NCBI RefSeq assembly: GCF_000379765.1
Contig: NZ_KB903443.1
Coordinates: forward strand, 396,952 to 460,951
From: Flexithrix dorotheae DSM 6795
GTDB lineage: Bacteria; Bacteroidota; Bacteroidia; Cytophagales; Flammeovirgaceae
Direction of reading: 5' to 3'
DNA: 64,000 nt
Shown: positions 25,371 to 34,003 of the stretch, piece after piece
Numbering within the stretch: position 1 is the stretch's first letter
Layout: every line of letters starts with the position of its first letter
Notes under the pieces: generated by a model
Told to the model about the DNA's origin: nothing
Databases searched by the model: none
What the model saw: the letters and a program-made list of their open reading frames with translations, nothing else
Program-made: the position numbers and the translations under genes

Positions 25371-26501
25371 ATGGCTGTAAGGAGCTTTTTTATTACAATA
25401 CTTTCAATTTTCTATTTTTCACCCCTGATGGCTCAGGTGGATATGGTTAGGGTTCACCAGGAATGGCAAACCAATAAAAATAAGTTTAGTGTACCACTTC
25501 ACCAGCTACAGGCCTATTTACCCAAAGACGGAATTCCTCCGGTCTATCATCCGGATTTCTGGAATAAAAGACAAGCTACAGGTAAGTTTGATAAACATGA
25601 ACCTATGGTAGTTGTGGTAGTGAAAAGTATTGAAAAAGCTTATCCTATCAGTGTGCTTACCTACCATAATATCATTAATGATAAGGTTGCCGATGTGCCC
25701 ATCGCGGTTACTTACGATCCCGTATCCAATTCGGTAGTGGTTTACGATAGAAGAGTGGAGGTAAATGACAAAAAGCATTTATTGACTTTTGGCAACTCTG
25801 GAATGTTACGCAAAAGCAATCTGGTGATGTGGGACAATGAAACTGAATCCTGGTGGCAACAAGCCAGTGGAAAAGCTATAGTAGGCGAGTACAATGACAA
25901 AACGCTGGAGGTAGTCCCCTACATGATCATCAATTATGACGATTATTATTCGGCTTACCCTTACGGCCTGGTACTCTCCACCGATATTGATAAAAGTGTA
26001 GAATATGGCAAAAATCCATATTACAAATATGACGATATTCAGAGAGAAAGACCATTTCTTTATCCCGGAATGCCAAGTGAAAGGCTTCCTGCCATGAGAA
26101 AAGTGATCGCCATCACCGCCATGGGAGAAAATATAATTTACCCAATTGATATTGTGAAATCTTATGGAGTTTTAAATGACACCCCTAATGATATGTACAT
26201 TGCACTTTTTTATAGTGAAGATGTACCCAGTGCCTTGGATGAAGAGTGGATAAAAGATTCTAAAAAGGTAGGTACTGTAGTGCCTTTCTCTGCTTTTTAC
26301 AATTTTGAGCGGCTAACTTTCAAAAAAGTAGGAAAACATTTTATCGATCACCAGACAGAATCTACCTGGGATATTACGGGTAAGTGCATAAAAGGAAAGC
26401 ATAAGGACGGACAACTCAAACTATTAAAATCCAAACACCAATTTGCTTTTACGGTACTGGACCAGGAACCTGAAATCAGGATTTTTGGTGAAGTTTATTA
26501 A
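25371..26501 (+). CDS. DUF3179 domain protein lacking the cysteine motif
   Basis: A 376-residue exported protein. The start at 25371 gives the signal peptide MAVRSFFITILSIFYFSPLMAQ; a TTG at 25359 is less likely. The DUF3179 pattern is strong: DGIPPVYHPDFW, YPISVLTYHNIINDKVADVPIAVTY, VVVYDRR, LTFGNSGMLRKSNLVMWDNETESWWQQASGKAIVG, YGLVLS. Most DUF3179 proteins read YCPLCN/T just after VAVTY; here it is TYDPVSNSVVV, with no cysteine. Function of the family is unknown. It is followed after 48 bases by a carbohydrate-binding-like secreted protein, probably in the same transcript. Confidence 0.88.
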   Translation: MAVRSFFITILSIFYFSPLMAQVDMVRVHQEWQTNKNKFSVPLHQLQAYLPKDGIPPVYHPDFWNKRQATGKFDKHEPMVVVVVKSIEKAYPISVLTYHNIINDKVADVPIAVTYDPVSNSVVVYDRRVEVNDKKHLLTFGNSGMLRKSNLVMWDNETESWWQQASGKAIVGEYNDKTLEVVPYMIINYDDYYSAYPYGLVLSTDIDKSVEYGKNPYYKYDDIQRERPFLYPGMPSERLPAMRKVIAITAMGENIIYPIDIVKSYGVLNDTPNDMYIALFYSEDVPSALDEEWIKDSKKVGTVVPFSAFYNFERLTFKKVGKHFIDHQTESTWDITGKCIKGKHKDGQLKLLKSKHQFAFTVLDQEPEIRIFGEVY

Positions 26502-26549
26502 CCTGCTTGATTTGGTACTTGCTTTTTTAACTGCAATATGTTTTTTAAG

Positions 26550-27647
26550 ATGAAGAAAATATTTTTAATCCTTTCTTTTATTGCCAGCGCTTTCCTGGCA
26601 AATGGTCAGAACCTGGTGGAAAATAATGGTTTTGAGGAGTTTTTGGAGGAGTCCAACGGGCAATCCTATATGTCGAATGTAAAGCATTGGTACAATGCCA
26701 ATCAGTACGAAAATACAGCCTTGTTTGGTACGCCAGACCATATGTATTCGGCAAAAAGAGAAGATGGAGCCAGAAGAAATTTTAAATATTTCCAGCCTTA
26801 CAAGGGGAAAGCTACAGCAGGCCTGATTACCTATATGCAGCGGGTGAGGGACTACCGGGAGTATATTTCCATTAAACTGACAGAATCCTTAAAAATTGGT
26901 AATACTTATGAAGTTTCCATGTATGTGACCAATGGCAACCACTCTGCATTTGGAAATATTGGCACAAATGGATTAGGTGTTTTACTCACTGATGTTCCTG
27001 TAAAACAAAAAGCCTATGAACCTATTTACGAGCAACCTCAGTATTTTTTTGAGGATGTTTTTTATAGTACCGACTGGCAAAAAGTTACTTTTACCATTAA
27101 GGCCGATAAATCCTACCGATACCTCACAATTGGCAACTTTCTAAAAGATTATAACCTTAAGAAAAGGTATTACAACTTTGATGTTGACCCGCAAAGTTAC
27201 TTTTTCATAGATGAAGTTTCGGTAATTGAAACTGATGGAAAAGATCCTGAACCAGAAGAGGAACCAATTGTACAAACTGAAGAACCACCAGCAGAAGAGG
27301 AATCAATGCTGGAAGGCAGGGATGTTAATATTCAGAACAGGTTTGAAATAAGGGGAACTGAAGTGCTGATAAAAGTGTGGGATAAAAGAGAAGTAGATGG
27401 GGATATAATCTCTCTTCAGTTTAACGGAGAATGGATTTTGAAAGAATATTCTTTGAAAAAAGGTAAGAAGAAAATTAAAATAAAATATGACCCTAATGGG
27501 GATAATATTCTGGTTTTCTTTGCCCATTCATTGGGAAAAGAACCGCCAAATACTGCTGCCATCTCCCTGCAAAGCGGGAAACATAAAAGGGTAATGAGTA
27601 TCCGCTCTGACCTTAAATATTGTGGAGCTATTCAGTTGGTAAAATAA
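26550..27647 (+). CDS. Secreted protein with CBM-like N-terminal domain and C-terminal beta-sandwich
   Basis: A 365-residue exported protein; the start at 26550 gives MKKIFLILSFIASAFLANGQ, four codons inside the longest frame. Residues after the signal (LVENNGFEEF) open a jelly-roll domain like those of carbohydrate-binding modules 4/9 and Bacteroidota OmpA-family proteins, ending at YFFIDEVSVIE. A Glu/Pro-rich linker follows, then a domain beginning RFEIRGTEVLIKVWDKREVDGDIISLQFNGEW and ending PPNTAAISL and LKYCGAIQLV, also seen at the end of other Bacteroidota surface proteins. Ends at a terminator; likely co-expressed with the DUF3179 gene. Confidence 0.8.
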   Translation: MKKIFLILSFIASAFLANGQNLVENNGFEEFLEESNGQSYMSNVKHWYNANQYENTALFGTPDHMYSAKREDGARRNFKYFQPYKGKATAGLITYMQRVRDYREYISIKLTESLKIGNTYEVSMYVTNGNHSAFGNIGTNGLGVLLTDVPVKQKAYEPIYEQPQYFFEDVFYSTDWQKVTFTIKADKSYRYLTIGNFLKDYNLKKRYYNFDVDPQSYFFIDEVSVIETDGKDPEPEEEPIVQTEEPPAEEESMLEGRDVNIQNRFEIRGTEVLIKVWDKREVDGDIISLQFNGEWILKEYSLKKGKKKIKIKYDPNGDNILVFFAHSLGKEPPNTAAISLQSGKHKRVMSIRSDLKYCGAIQLVK

Positions 27648-27650
27648 ATA

Positions 27651-27684
27651 AAAAAGCCTCTCCATAATGGGAGAGGCTTTTTTA
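27651..27684. terminator. Bidirectional terminator
   Basis: AAGCCTCTCC / GGGAGAGGCTT with a short ATAAT loop, A-rich before and T-rich after. It separates the convergent secreted-protein gene and the marR gene, whose stop lies within its right edge. Confidence 0.9.
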
Positions 27685-28107
27685 TTTATAATTTTCAAAA
27701 ATGGTATCCAGAATTCGGATCAGGTTCTGATGGTCTTCTTCACCCAAACCATTCCAGCCTTGTTTTCTTACCTCCATAACTACAGGTAACACTTCATTTA
27801 CTTTTGATTTACCTTCCTGCGTTAAAAGAATTTTGAATCTCCTCCTATCATTTTCATCCATTACTCTTTCAGTAAGTCCTTTTTTACACAGGAGGTCAAT
27901 AATTCGGGTAACAGTTGGCGCATCTTTAAAAGTGGAATCCGCAATTTCATTCTGGCTCAGGCCATTTTTTTGCTGCAATTCATCCAAAATCACCCACTGA
28001 TCTACCGTAATCCCGGCATCAATTTCATTCAGTTTTCTCTGAAGATTTTGCCTGATTTTCTTCATCGTCCGCTCGATAAAGAAGCCAAATTTTTTATATT
28101 CTTTCAC
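27682..28107 (-). CDS. MarR family transcriptional regulator
   Basis: A 141-residue winged-helix regulator, GTG start. The DNA-binding part is GLSQNEIADSTFKDAPTVTRIIDLLCKKGLTERVMDENDRRRFKILLTQEG, with the DxRxxx wing typical of MarR, and helices at both ends form the dimer interface. A 16-bp palindrome lies 34 bases upstream, and similar half-sites cluster before hmgA, so it probably controls itself and the neighbouring tyrosine-degradation genes, perhaps released by homogentisate or a related acid. That link is inferred from position and shared half-sites. Confidence 0.92.
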   Translation of the reverse strand: MKEYKKFGFFIERTMKKIRQNLQRKLNEIDAGITVDQWVILDELQQKNGLSQNEIADSTFKDAPTVTRIIDLLCKKGLTERVMDENDRRRFKILLTQEGKSKVNEVLPVVMEVRKQGWNGLGEEDHQNLIRILDTIFENYK

Positions 28108-28140
28108 TTTTAAGTTATTATTTTATTGGTACCCAACAAC

Positions 28141-28156
28141 AATTAGTACACTAATT
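28141..28156 (-). promoter_or_regulatory. Candidate MarR operator (perfect 16-bp palindrome)
   Basis: AATTAGTACACTAATT: 7-bp arms around a central AC. It lies 34 bases upstream of the marR start codon. The half-site core TTAGTA recurs four times upstream of hmgA. Confidence 0.6.
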
Positions 28157-28169
28157 ATTGCAAATAAGA

Positions 28170-28199
28170 AAAGGATTTAGGTCAAATCCTAAATCCTTT
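28170..28199 (-). terminator. Terminator after hpd
   Basis: Twelve-pair hairpin AAAGGATTTAGG / CCTAAATCCTTT with a six-base loop, followed on the minus strand by TTTTC. It lies 28 bases past the hpd stop codon and separates hpd from marR. Confidence 0.7.
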
Positions 28200-28226
28200 C
28201 AAAAATCATTTTCCTTAAACGGAAAA

Positions 28227-29369
28227 TTACAATGTCCCCCTCAATTGCTGCTCTCTTTCTATGGCTTCGAAAAGTGCTTTAAAATTTCCTTTTCCAAAGG
28301 ATTTTGCCCCTTTCCGCTGAATAATTTCAAAGAACAGTGTTGGTCTTGGTTCTAGGGGTTTTGTGAAAATTTGCAATAAATATCCCTCATCATCCCGGTC
28401 TACCAAAATTCCCAGCTTTTTAATAGCAGTTAATTCCTCATCAATTTTTCCAACCCTGTCCAGAACATCATCATAATAAGAATTGGGTACTTTCAAAAAT
28501 TCCACTCCCCTTGCCTGCAATTCCGAAACGGTTTCAATGATATTATCCGTGGCAATAGCCAAATGCTGAACCCCTGCCCCGTTATAAAAATCCAGGTATT
28601 CTTCCACCTGAGATTTTTTCTTACCTTCAGCAGGTTCGTTTATCGGAAATTTTATCCGGCCATTTCCATTGCTCATTACCTTACTCATTAGTGCAGTATA
28701 TTCTGTGGAAATATCCTTATCATCAAAAGAAACCAATTGGGCAAATCCCATGGTATTGGCATAAAAGTCCACCCACTTATTCATTTCATTCCAACCCACA
28801 TTCCCCACAATATGGTCAATATATTTAAAGCCAATTTCTTTAGGTTTATAATCTGTTTCCCAGGCTTTAAACCCCGGGAGGAATGGTCCTTCATAATTTC
28901 CTCTCTCCACAAATATGTGCACTGTATCGCCATAGGTATGAATGCCGGATCGCACCACTTCACCAAACTCGTCCTTTTCTACTGTGGGAGGCATGTAAGC
29001 CTTTGCCCCTCTTTTTACGGTTTCATAGAATGACTTTTCAGCATCATCCACCCATAAGGCAATTACTTTTACCGCATCTCCTTTTTCATCTATTCGCTTG
29101 CCTATTTCCGAATCTTTGTTCAGGGGACTTGTCAGAACGAACCTGATTTTTCCCTGTTGCAACACATAAGACTGCGTATCGTGATTGCCAGTTTCCAGTC
29201 CGGAATAAGCCACTGACTGGAAACCAAAAGCAGTTTTATAATAATGAGCCGCCTGCATAGCATTTCCTACATAAAATTCAATATAATCTGTACCATTGAT
29301 AGGCAAAAAATCTTCCGCTTCGGGAAAAATCTTTTCGATTGGAGGATGTATATTTTTAGTGGTTTTCAT
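28227..29369 (-). CDS. hpd: 4-hydroxyphenylpyruvate dioxygenase
   Basis: A 380-residue non-haem iron dioxygenase that converts 4-hydroxyphenylpyruvate to homogentisate in tyrosine catabolism. Two VOC-type halves are visible; the C-terminal half carries the iron ligands His186 (YIDHIVGNVG), His269 (GVQHLAIATDNI) and Glu348 (TLFFEIIQRKG), and the tail ends with GKGNFKALFEAIEREQ. Normal length. It follows hmgA by 165 bases on the same strand and its product is the substrate of HmgA. Confidence 0.97.
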   Translation of the reverse strand: MKTTKNIHPPIEKIFPEAEDFLPINGTDYIEFYVGNAMQAAHYYKTAFGFQSVAYSGLETGNHDTQSYVLQQGKIRFVLTSPLNKDSEIGKRIDEKGDAVKVIALWVDDAEKSFYETVKRGAKAYMPPTVEKDEFGEVVRSGIHTYGDTVHIFVERGNYEGPFLPGFKAWETDYKPKEIGFKYIDHIVGNVGWNEMNKWVDFYANTMGFAQLVSFDDKDISTEYTALMSKVMSNGNGRIKFPINEPAEGKKKSQVEEYLDFYNGAGVQHLAIATDNIIETVSELQARGVEFLKVPNSYYDDVLDRVGKIDEELTAIKKLGILVDRDDEGYLLQIFTKPLEPRPTLFFEIIQRKGAKSFGKGNFKALFEAIEREQQLRGTL

Positions 29370-29534
29370 TTTTTGAATGTTTTTATAAATGTTGAAATTT
29401 GCGATTATTTAAGTTTCTTTATCCTAAGAAAATGACAGTTTCCTCAATTATCTATATAGAAATATAAACTGCTTTTTCCCTTCCTCTTTCCTCTCTAGAG
29501 GAGAATAAGGGGAGGTTTTTACTGTTTTTCCGAA

Positions 29535-30692
29535 TTAATCCATCCAGGATTTAAAATAAGTTCCATCATCTATTTCTGCTGCAGCCTGGGTAATTTTAAA
29601 CGGATGAAAGGGATCTACCATTAAAGCCAGTTCTTCTGTTTTGGTCTGCCCAATACTCCTTTCCATTGCCCCCGGATGCGGACCATGAGGTATCCCTCCC
29701 GGATGTAAGGTCAGTTGTCCTTTTTTTACATCGTTTCTACTCATAAAGTCACCATCTACATAATAAAGCACTTCATCTGAATCAATATTGCTGTGATTAT
29801 AAGGAGCAGGAATCGCTTTGGGATGGTAATCATAGAGCCGTGGGCAAAAAGAGCATACCACAAAATTCCGTCCTTCAAATGTCTGGTGAACAGGTGGTGG
29901 TTGGTGAATTCTTCCGGTAATGGGTTCAAAATCGAAAATGGAAAAAGCATAGGGATAATTAAATCCATCCCACCCTACAAGATCAAAAGGATGTGCACCA
30001 TATATAATCCGGTGAATTTGTCCCTGCTTTTTAACTTTAATCAGAAAATCCCCTTTCACATCATGAGTTTCCAGATTTTCCGGTAATCTTAAATCGCGCT
30101 CACAAAAGGGGGCATTTTCCAAAAGCTGTCCAAAATTATTGCGGTATCTTTTAGGAAAATAAATCGGACTAAAAGATTCCAGATAGAATAATCTGTTGTC
30201 TTTAGAATCGAACTGTATTTGGTAAATAGTTCCTCTTGGGATAATGAGATAATCTCCATATTGAAATGGGATATTACCAAAAATGGTTTTTAGAGTCCCA
30301 GAACCTTTATGTATGAAGATCAACTCATCTGCTTCACCATTTTTATAGAAATAATCTCCCATAGAATCCTTTGGGGCAGCCAAGCCAAGAAGCAAATCAT
30401 TATTGACTAATAAGTCAGTTTTGCTCTCCAGGAAATCATCTATTTGTGGAATATTAAATCCTATAAACCGCTTCGCCATTAAATTCTTTTCAACTGCAAT
30501 TTTGGGTGTTACATCAATTGGAGAAAGGTATTCTTTCACCATAGTTGGTCGATTGTGGTGATATAGTAATGAAGAAGTTCCTGAAAACCCCTCAGTACCA
30601 AAAAGTTGTTCCTGAAAAAGCCCTCCATTTGGTTTTTCAAAAACGGTGTGTCGTTTTGGGGGAATTTTCCCCTGTTTATGGTAAATAGGCAT
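29535..30692 (-). CDS. hmgA: Homogentisate 1,2-dioxygenase
   Basis: A 385-residue iron dioxygenase that opens the ring of homogentisate to maleylacetoacetate. Family blocks: the N-terminal PIYHKQGKIPPKRHT, FPKRYRNNFGQLLENAPFCERD, HQPPPVHQTFEGRNFVVCSFCPR, YNHSNIDSDEVLYY with iron ligands His and Glu, and the closing HPGGIPHGPHPGA with the second His. It is the shorter bacterial form. The following enzymes of the pathway (maleylacetoacetate isomerase, fumarylacetoacetase) are not in the window. Its upstream region carries four copies of a TAGTATAA-type word. Confidence 0.96.
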   Translation of the reverse strand: MPIYHKQGKIPPKRHTVFEKPNGGLFQEQLFGTEGFSGTSSLLYHHNRPTMVKEYLSPIDVTPKIAVEKNLMAKRFIGFNIPQIDDFLESKTDLLVNNDLLLGLAAPKDSMGDYFYKNGEADELIFIHKGSGTLKTIFGNIPFQYGDYLIIPRGTIYQIQFDSKDNRLFYLESFSPIYFPKRYRNNFGQLLENAPFCERDLRLPENLETHDVKGDFLIKVKKQGQIHRIIYGAHPFDLVGWDGFNYPYAFSIFDFEPITGRIHQPPPVHQTFEGRNFVVCSFCPRLYDYHPKAIPAPYNHSNIDSDEVLYYVDGDFMSRNDVKKGQLTLHPGGIPHGPHPGAMERSIGQTKTEELALMVDPFHPFKITQAAAEIDDGTYFKSWMD

Positions 30693-30718
30693 AATCGTGT
30701 TGGTTGGTTAAGGTTATG

Positions 30719-30824
30719 ATTAGTATAACATTTTAAATAAACTTGTCATACTAACTATTGTTATACTACAAATTAAACAAAAAATTCGTTCCAATGAAAT
30801 ACATACTCAAAAAGTTTATACTAA
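30719..30824 (-). promoter_or_regulatory. hmgA promoter region with four operator-like repeats
   Basis: Copies on the plus strand: TTAGTATAAC (30720-30729), ATACTAAC (30748-30755), GTTATACTA (30760-30768) and TTATACTAA (30816-30824). The first and third form a perfect 9-bp inverted pair. On the minus strand a near-match to the -7 element, TTAATTTG (30769-30776), abuts the third copy, so a bound repressor would cover the start site. Core TTAGTA is shared with the palindrome before marR. Confidence 0.5.
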
Positions 30825-30830
30825 TGCAAC

Positions 30831-30862
30831 AAAAAAAGCCCTGGTTTGATTACCAGGGCTTT
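30831..30862 (-). terminator. Terminator after the bacilliredoxin gene
   Basis: On the minus strand AAAGCCCTGGT / ACCAGGGCTTT forms an eleven-pair hairpin followed by seven T residues. It closes the suf transcript. Confidence 0.9.
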
Positions 30863-30892
30863 CAAGAAATTTTATTTTTCTAACTGTAGTAC

Positions 30893-31324
30893 TTAGGCTA
30901 CTTCAGTCTCACAGAATTCATCGAAAACAGCAATTAGGTGCTGAGCAATCATTTCAGCCGATCTTCCTTCAATGTGATGTCTTTCTACGAAATGCACTAA
31001 TTCACCATCCTTAAAAAGTGCAATTGAAGGCGAAGAAGGAGGATATGGCAATAAATATTCTCTTGCCTTCTGAGTGGCTTCCATATCCACACCGGCAAAT
31101 ACTGTTGCTAAAGTACCAGGCTTTTTCTTTGCATTGGCTACAGCCAGTCTGGCTCCGGGTCTTGCAGTTCCTGCCGCACATCCACAAACCGAATTGATGA
31201 CCACAAGTGCAGTTCCCTTTTGATTTTCCAATAATTCAGTAACCGCCTCAGGAGTATTCAGATCTTTAAATCCGTCATTCACTAATTCCTCCTTCATCGG
31301 TCTTGTTAAGTGTTCTGGGTACAT
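30893..31324 (-). CDS. BrxA/BrxB family bacilliredoxin
   Basis: A 143-residue thioredoxin-fold protein of the DUF1094 (YphP/YqiW) family, which removes bacillithiol from oxidised proteins. The active site is CGC (Cys47, Cys49) in VINSVCGCAAGTARPGARLA. The start MYPEHLTRPMKEELV is typical of the family. It is the last gene of a minus-strand run sufS-sufE-DUF59-brx, 65 bases after the DUF59 gene, and ends at a strong terminator. Its placement suggests a role in redox care of Fe-S assembly; this implies the organism makes bacillithiol, which the window does not show. Confidence 0.93.
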   Translation of the reverse strand: MYPEHLTRPMKEELVNDGFKDLNTPEAVTELLENQKGTALVVINSVCGCAAGTARPGARLAVANAKKKPGTLATVFAGVDMEATQKAREYLLPYPPSSPSIALFKDGELVHFVERHHIEGRSAEMIAQHLIAVFDEFCETEVA

Positions 31325-31389
31325 ATTCTAATTATTTATTTTAGTAATTTTTAAATTAAATTTTACTTAATCTCCTCATTGAGCATATT

Positions 31390-31701
31390 TTACATAAATC
31401 CCAATTCCAGTTTTGCCGCTTCCGACATCATATCCTGTGTGTAGGGAGGGTCAAATGTCAACTCTACAGTTACATCATTCACTCCTTCAATGGTTTTTAT
31501 TTTCTGCTCCACCTCACCTGGAATCTGCTCTGCAGACGGGCAGGCCGGAGAAGTTAAGGTCATGAGCACATAAATATTGTTTACGGGAAATACACTGACT
31601 TCATAAATTAAACCTAATTCATAAACATCAACCGGTATTTCCGGATCGTAGACCGTTTTTATCGCATTTATCGCTTTTTCCTTTAATTCCTGTTCAGTCA
31701 T
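31390..31701 (-). CDS. DUF59/MIP18-type Fe-S assembly protein
   Basis: A 103-residue protein of the DUF59 family (SufT/PaaD/MIP18-like). Hallmarks: YDPEIPVDVYELGLIYEV, LTSPACPSAEQIPGEVEQKI with the conserved Cys, and VNDVTVELTFDPPYTQDMMS. Such proteins aid maturation of Fe-S proteins, probably in transfer to clients. It lies between sufE and the bacilliredoxin gene, each gap about 60 bases, consistent with one operon. Confidence 0.93.
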   Translation of the reverse strand: MTEQELKEKAINAIKTVYDPEIPVDVYELGLIYEVSVFPVNNIYVLMTLTSPACPSAEQIPGEVEQKIKTIEGVNDVTVELTFDPPYTQDMMSEAAKLELGFM

Positions 31702-31756
31702 AATTGAGTTTAATTTAAGTACCAGTACTTTTTCAATATTAAGTGATCGTCTTTGT

Positions 31757-32185
31757 TCAGGAACCTATTTTTGCCTGATAGGCCAATGCATACATCTTTA
31801 TTTGTTTAATCATGGCCGTTAGTCCATTGGACCTCTGAGAACCAATTACATTACGCATCCCTATTTTTTCCATAAAATACAGGTCACTATTCATAATTTC
31901 TTTGGGTCCTCTGCCTGAATAAATTCGGATTAATAAGCTTATTAGTCCTTTGGTAATTGCAGTATTACTATCAGCATTAAAAATGATTTTATCATTTTTT
32001 AGTTCCGTAATTAACCACACTTTTGACTGACAGCCTTTAATTATGTTTTCCTCCGTCTTGTGCTTTTCCTCCAGCTCGGGAAGTTTTTCTCCCAATTCCA
32101 TTATATAAAAAATAGTACTTTCCCTATCATCTCCCAGGAGGGCAAATTCATCAATTATCTCCTGTTGTACCTCATCAATTGTCAT
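31757..32185 (-). CDS. sufE: SufE cysteine desulfuration protein
   Basis: A 142-residue sulfur acceptor that takes persulfide sulfur from SufS and hands it on to the SufBCD scaffold. The acceptor residue is Cys52 in IIKGCQSKVWL, as in E. coli SufE. Also IYSGRGPKEI and GMRNVIGSQRSNGL are family blocks. It begins 53 bases after sufS on the same strand. Confidence 0.96.
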   Translation of the reverse strand: MTIDEVQQEIIDEFALLGDDRESTIFYIMELGEKLPELEEKHKTEENIIKGCQSKVWLITELKNDKIIFNADSNTAITKGLISLLIRIYSGRGPKEIMNSDLYFMEKIGMRNVIGSQRSNGLTAMIKQIKMYALAYQAKIGS

Positions 32186-32238
32186 TAGTCCAATTATTCT
32201 TTATTTTAAAATCAATGGTAAAAATAATACTCAAAAAT

Positions 32239-33453
32239 TTAAAACCGTGCTACAATTTTATGAATACTTTCTACCATCTGATCTATTTCCTCCTTTGTAT
32301 TGTAAACCGCAAATGAGGCTCTGGCTGTTCCATCTATTCCAAATCTGTTCATTAAAGGCTGCGCACAGTGGTGTCCTGTTCTGATGGCAATTCCCTTTGC
32401 ATCCAGCATCATACCCAGATCGAAAGGATGAATTCCATCAATCAGGAATGAAATTACACTTACTTTCTTTTTGGCAGTACCAATAATTTTCAACCTTTTT
32501 ATATCCTGAAATGCTGCTGTACAATATTCCAGCAACTCTTCTTCGTGTCTGGCAATATTGTCCTTGCCTATTTCATTTACATAATCCAGAGCCGTTTTCA
32601 GGGCAATAGTATCACCAATATTAGGTGTTCCTGCTTCAAATTTGAATGGTAAATCATTAAAAGTAGTTTTTTCAAAGGTAACTTCTTTTATCATTTCCCC
32701 TCCTCCCAAAAAAGGCGGCATTTCTTCCAAAATGGCTTTTTTACCGTAAAGCACTCCCATTCCGGTTGGTCCGTAAACTTTATGGGATGAAAACACATAA
32801 AAATCACAATCCATTTTTTGCACATCCACATTAAAGTGTGGAGAAGACTGCGCCCCATCAATCAGGACAGGAATATTGTGTCTATGTGCTTCTTCAATTA
32901 TTTTCTCCACATCGTTGATGGTGCCCAGTACATTGGAAACATGTACAACTGAAATCAGCTTCGTTTTTGGGGAAATTAGTTTTTGAAATTCCTCAAATAT
33001 GATTTCTCCATTATCATTAATAGGCATTACCTTAACTTTCGCGCCTTTTTCCTCACAGATCATTTGCCATGGAACAATATTAGAATGGTGCTCCATAGTG
33101 GAAATGATGACTTCATCTCCTTCTTTAATATTTTGTCTCCCGTAAGTATTTGCCACAAGGTTTATGGCTTCAGTGGTGCCTTTGGTTAAAATAACTTCTT
33201 CGGTACTTGAAGCATTAATAAATTCCTTTACCGCGGTCCTAGTATCTTCAAACTTGCCGGTAGCCTTGTCAGCAAGGGTATGGGCACCTCTGTGCACGTT
33301 GGAATTATATCCAATATAATACTCATTAAGCGCATCAATTACAACCTGAGGCTTTTGGGAAGTAGCAGCATTATCCAGGTAAATTAAGGGGAAACCATTT
33401 ACTTCCTGATTAAGAATGGGGAAATCTTTTCGTATTTTCTCCAGATCTAGCAT
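32239..33453 (-). CDS. sufS: Cysteine desulfurase SufS
   Basis: A 404-residue PLP enzyme (group II desulfurase) that releases sulfur from cysteine as a persulfide. The PLP lysine is Lys225 in FSSHKVYGPTG and the persulfide cysteine is Cys363 in RTGHHCAQPLM. N-terminal YLDNAATSQKP and STMEHHSNIVPWQ are typical. It is the first gene of sufS-sufE-DUF59-brx. In most Bacteroidota sufBCD lie just upstream; here an empty 550-base region and a divergent merC-like gene lie there instead. Confidence 0.97.
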   Translation of the reverse strand: MLDLEKIRKDFPILNQEVNGFPLIYLDNAATSQKPQVVIDALNEYYIGYNSNVHRGAHTLADKATGKFEDTRTAVKEFINASSTEEVILTKGTTEAINLVANTYGRQNIKEGDEVIISTMEHHSNIVPWQMICEEKGAKVKVMPINDNGEIIFEEFQKLISPKTKLISVVHVSNVLGTINDVEKIIEEAHRHNIPVLIDGAQSSPHFNVDVQKMDCDFYVFSSHKVYGPTGMGVLYGKKAILEEMPPFLGGGEMIKEVTFEKTTFNDLPFKFEAGTPNIGDTIALKTALDYVNEIGKDNIARHEEELLEYCTAAFQDIKRLKIIGTAKKKVSVISFLIDGIHPFDLGMMLDAKGIAIRTGHHCAQPLMNRFGIDGTARASFAVYNTKEEIDQMVESIHKIVARF

Positions 33454-33921
33454 TTATATTCTTCTTAAAGGTGGTTCAAAATTATAGTCATTAAGGTAAC
33501 ATGTGAAAAACTATGTAGTCAACTAAAATTACCTTATTTATAATTAATTTAAATAAGAACCAAAATTAATGGGTTTAGTTCACAAATGTGATTAAAACTC
33601 AGTTTTTCTTAAGTGCATGTTAATAATTTTACCTGTTTGGCTATCATTCCATTAGTGGGACAAGCACGAATTTACTGAATCACAGGAGATGGTTAACATG
33701 CTGCTTACCAGGTTTAAAAGAGTTATGCTTATTACAATATATGGGAAATTAGGAAAACCCCTTTCCTATCCAGAAAGCTTACCTCAAAAGAAAATTACTA
33801 TTGACCAAAAATTTCGGAAACCTTAAAATTTCGAATAGCGCCTAATCTTCCATTCTGGCAATACAAGTTTGAGAATTTTAGAAAAAATTACACTTTTAAA
33901 AATAATAAAATCCACAATTTC
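33454..33921. other. Intergenic region upstream of sufS
   Basis: No convincing gene. A 45-codon plus-strand frame from 33689 follows AGGAG directly but has no spacer and no recognisable product. No trace of sufB, sufC or sufD is seen. The sufS promoter should lie here but no clean TAnnTTTG was found on the minus strand. Confidence 0.4.
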
Positions 33922-33936
33922 TGCAACATAATTGCA
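33922..33936 (+). promoter_or_regulatory. Candidate Fur/Zur-type inverted repeat before the merC-like gene
   Basis: TGCAACATAATTGCA has 5-bp arms TGCAA/TTGCA around CATAA. It lies 67 bases upstream of the GTG start at 34004. The TGCAA-N5-TTGCA form resembles metalloregulator (Zur-like) sites; the identification is tentative. Confidence 0.35.
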
Positions 33937-34003
33937 TTATCAAAAAAAACAGCTTTAATTTGCAGTTTAAATTTCAGTAATTTTTTATTAATACAGAGGA
34001 AAA

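Noticed and set aside
33689-33826. 45-codon ORF upstream of the merC-like gene
   Set aside because: AGGAG abuts the ATG without a spacer and the product has no recognisable features.
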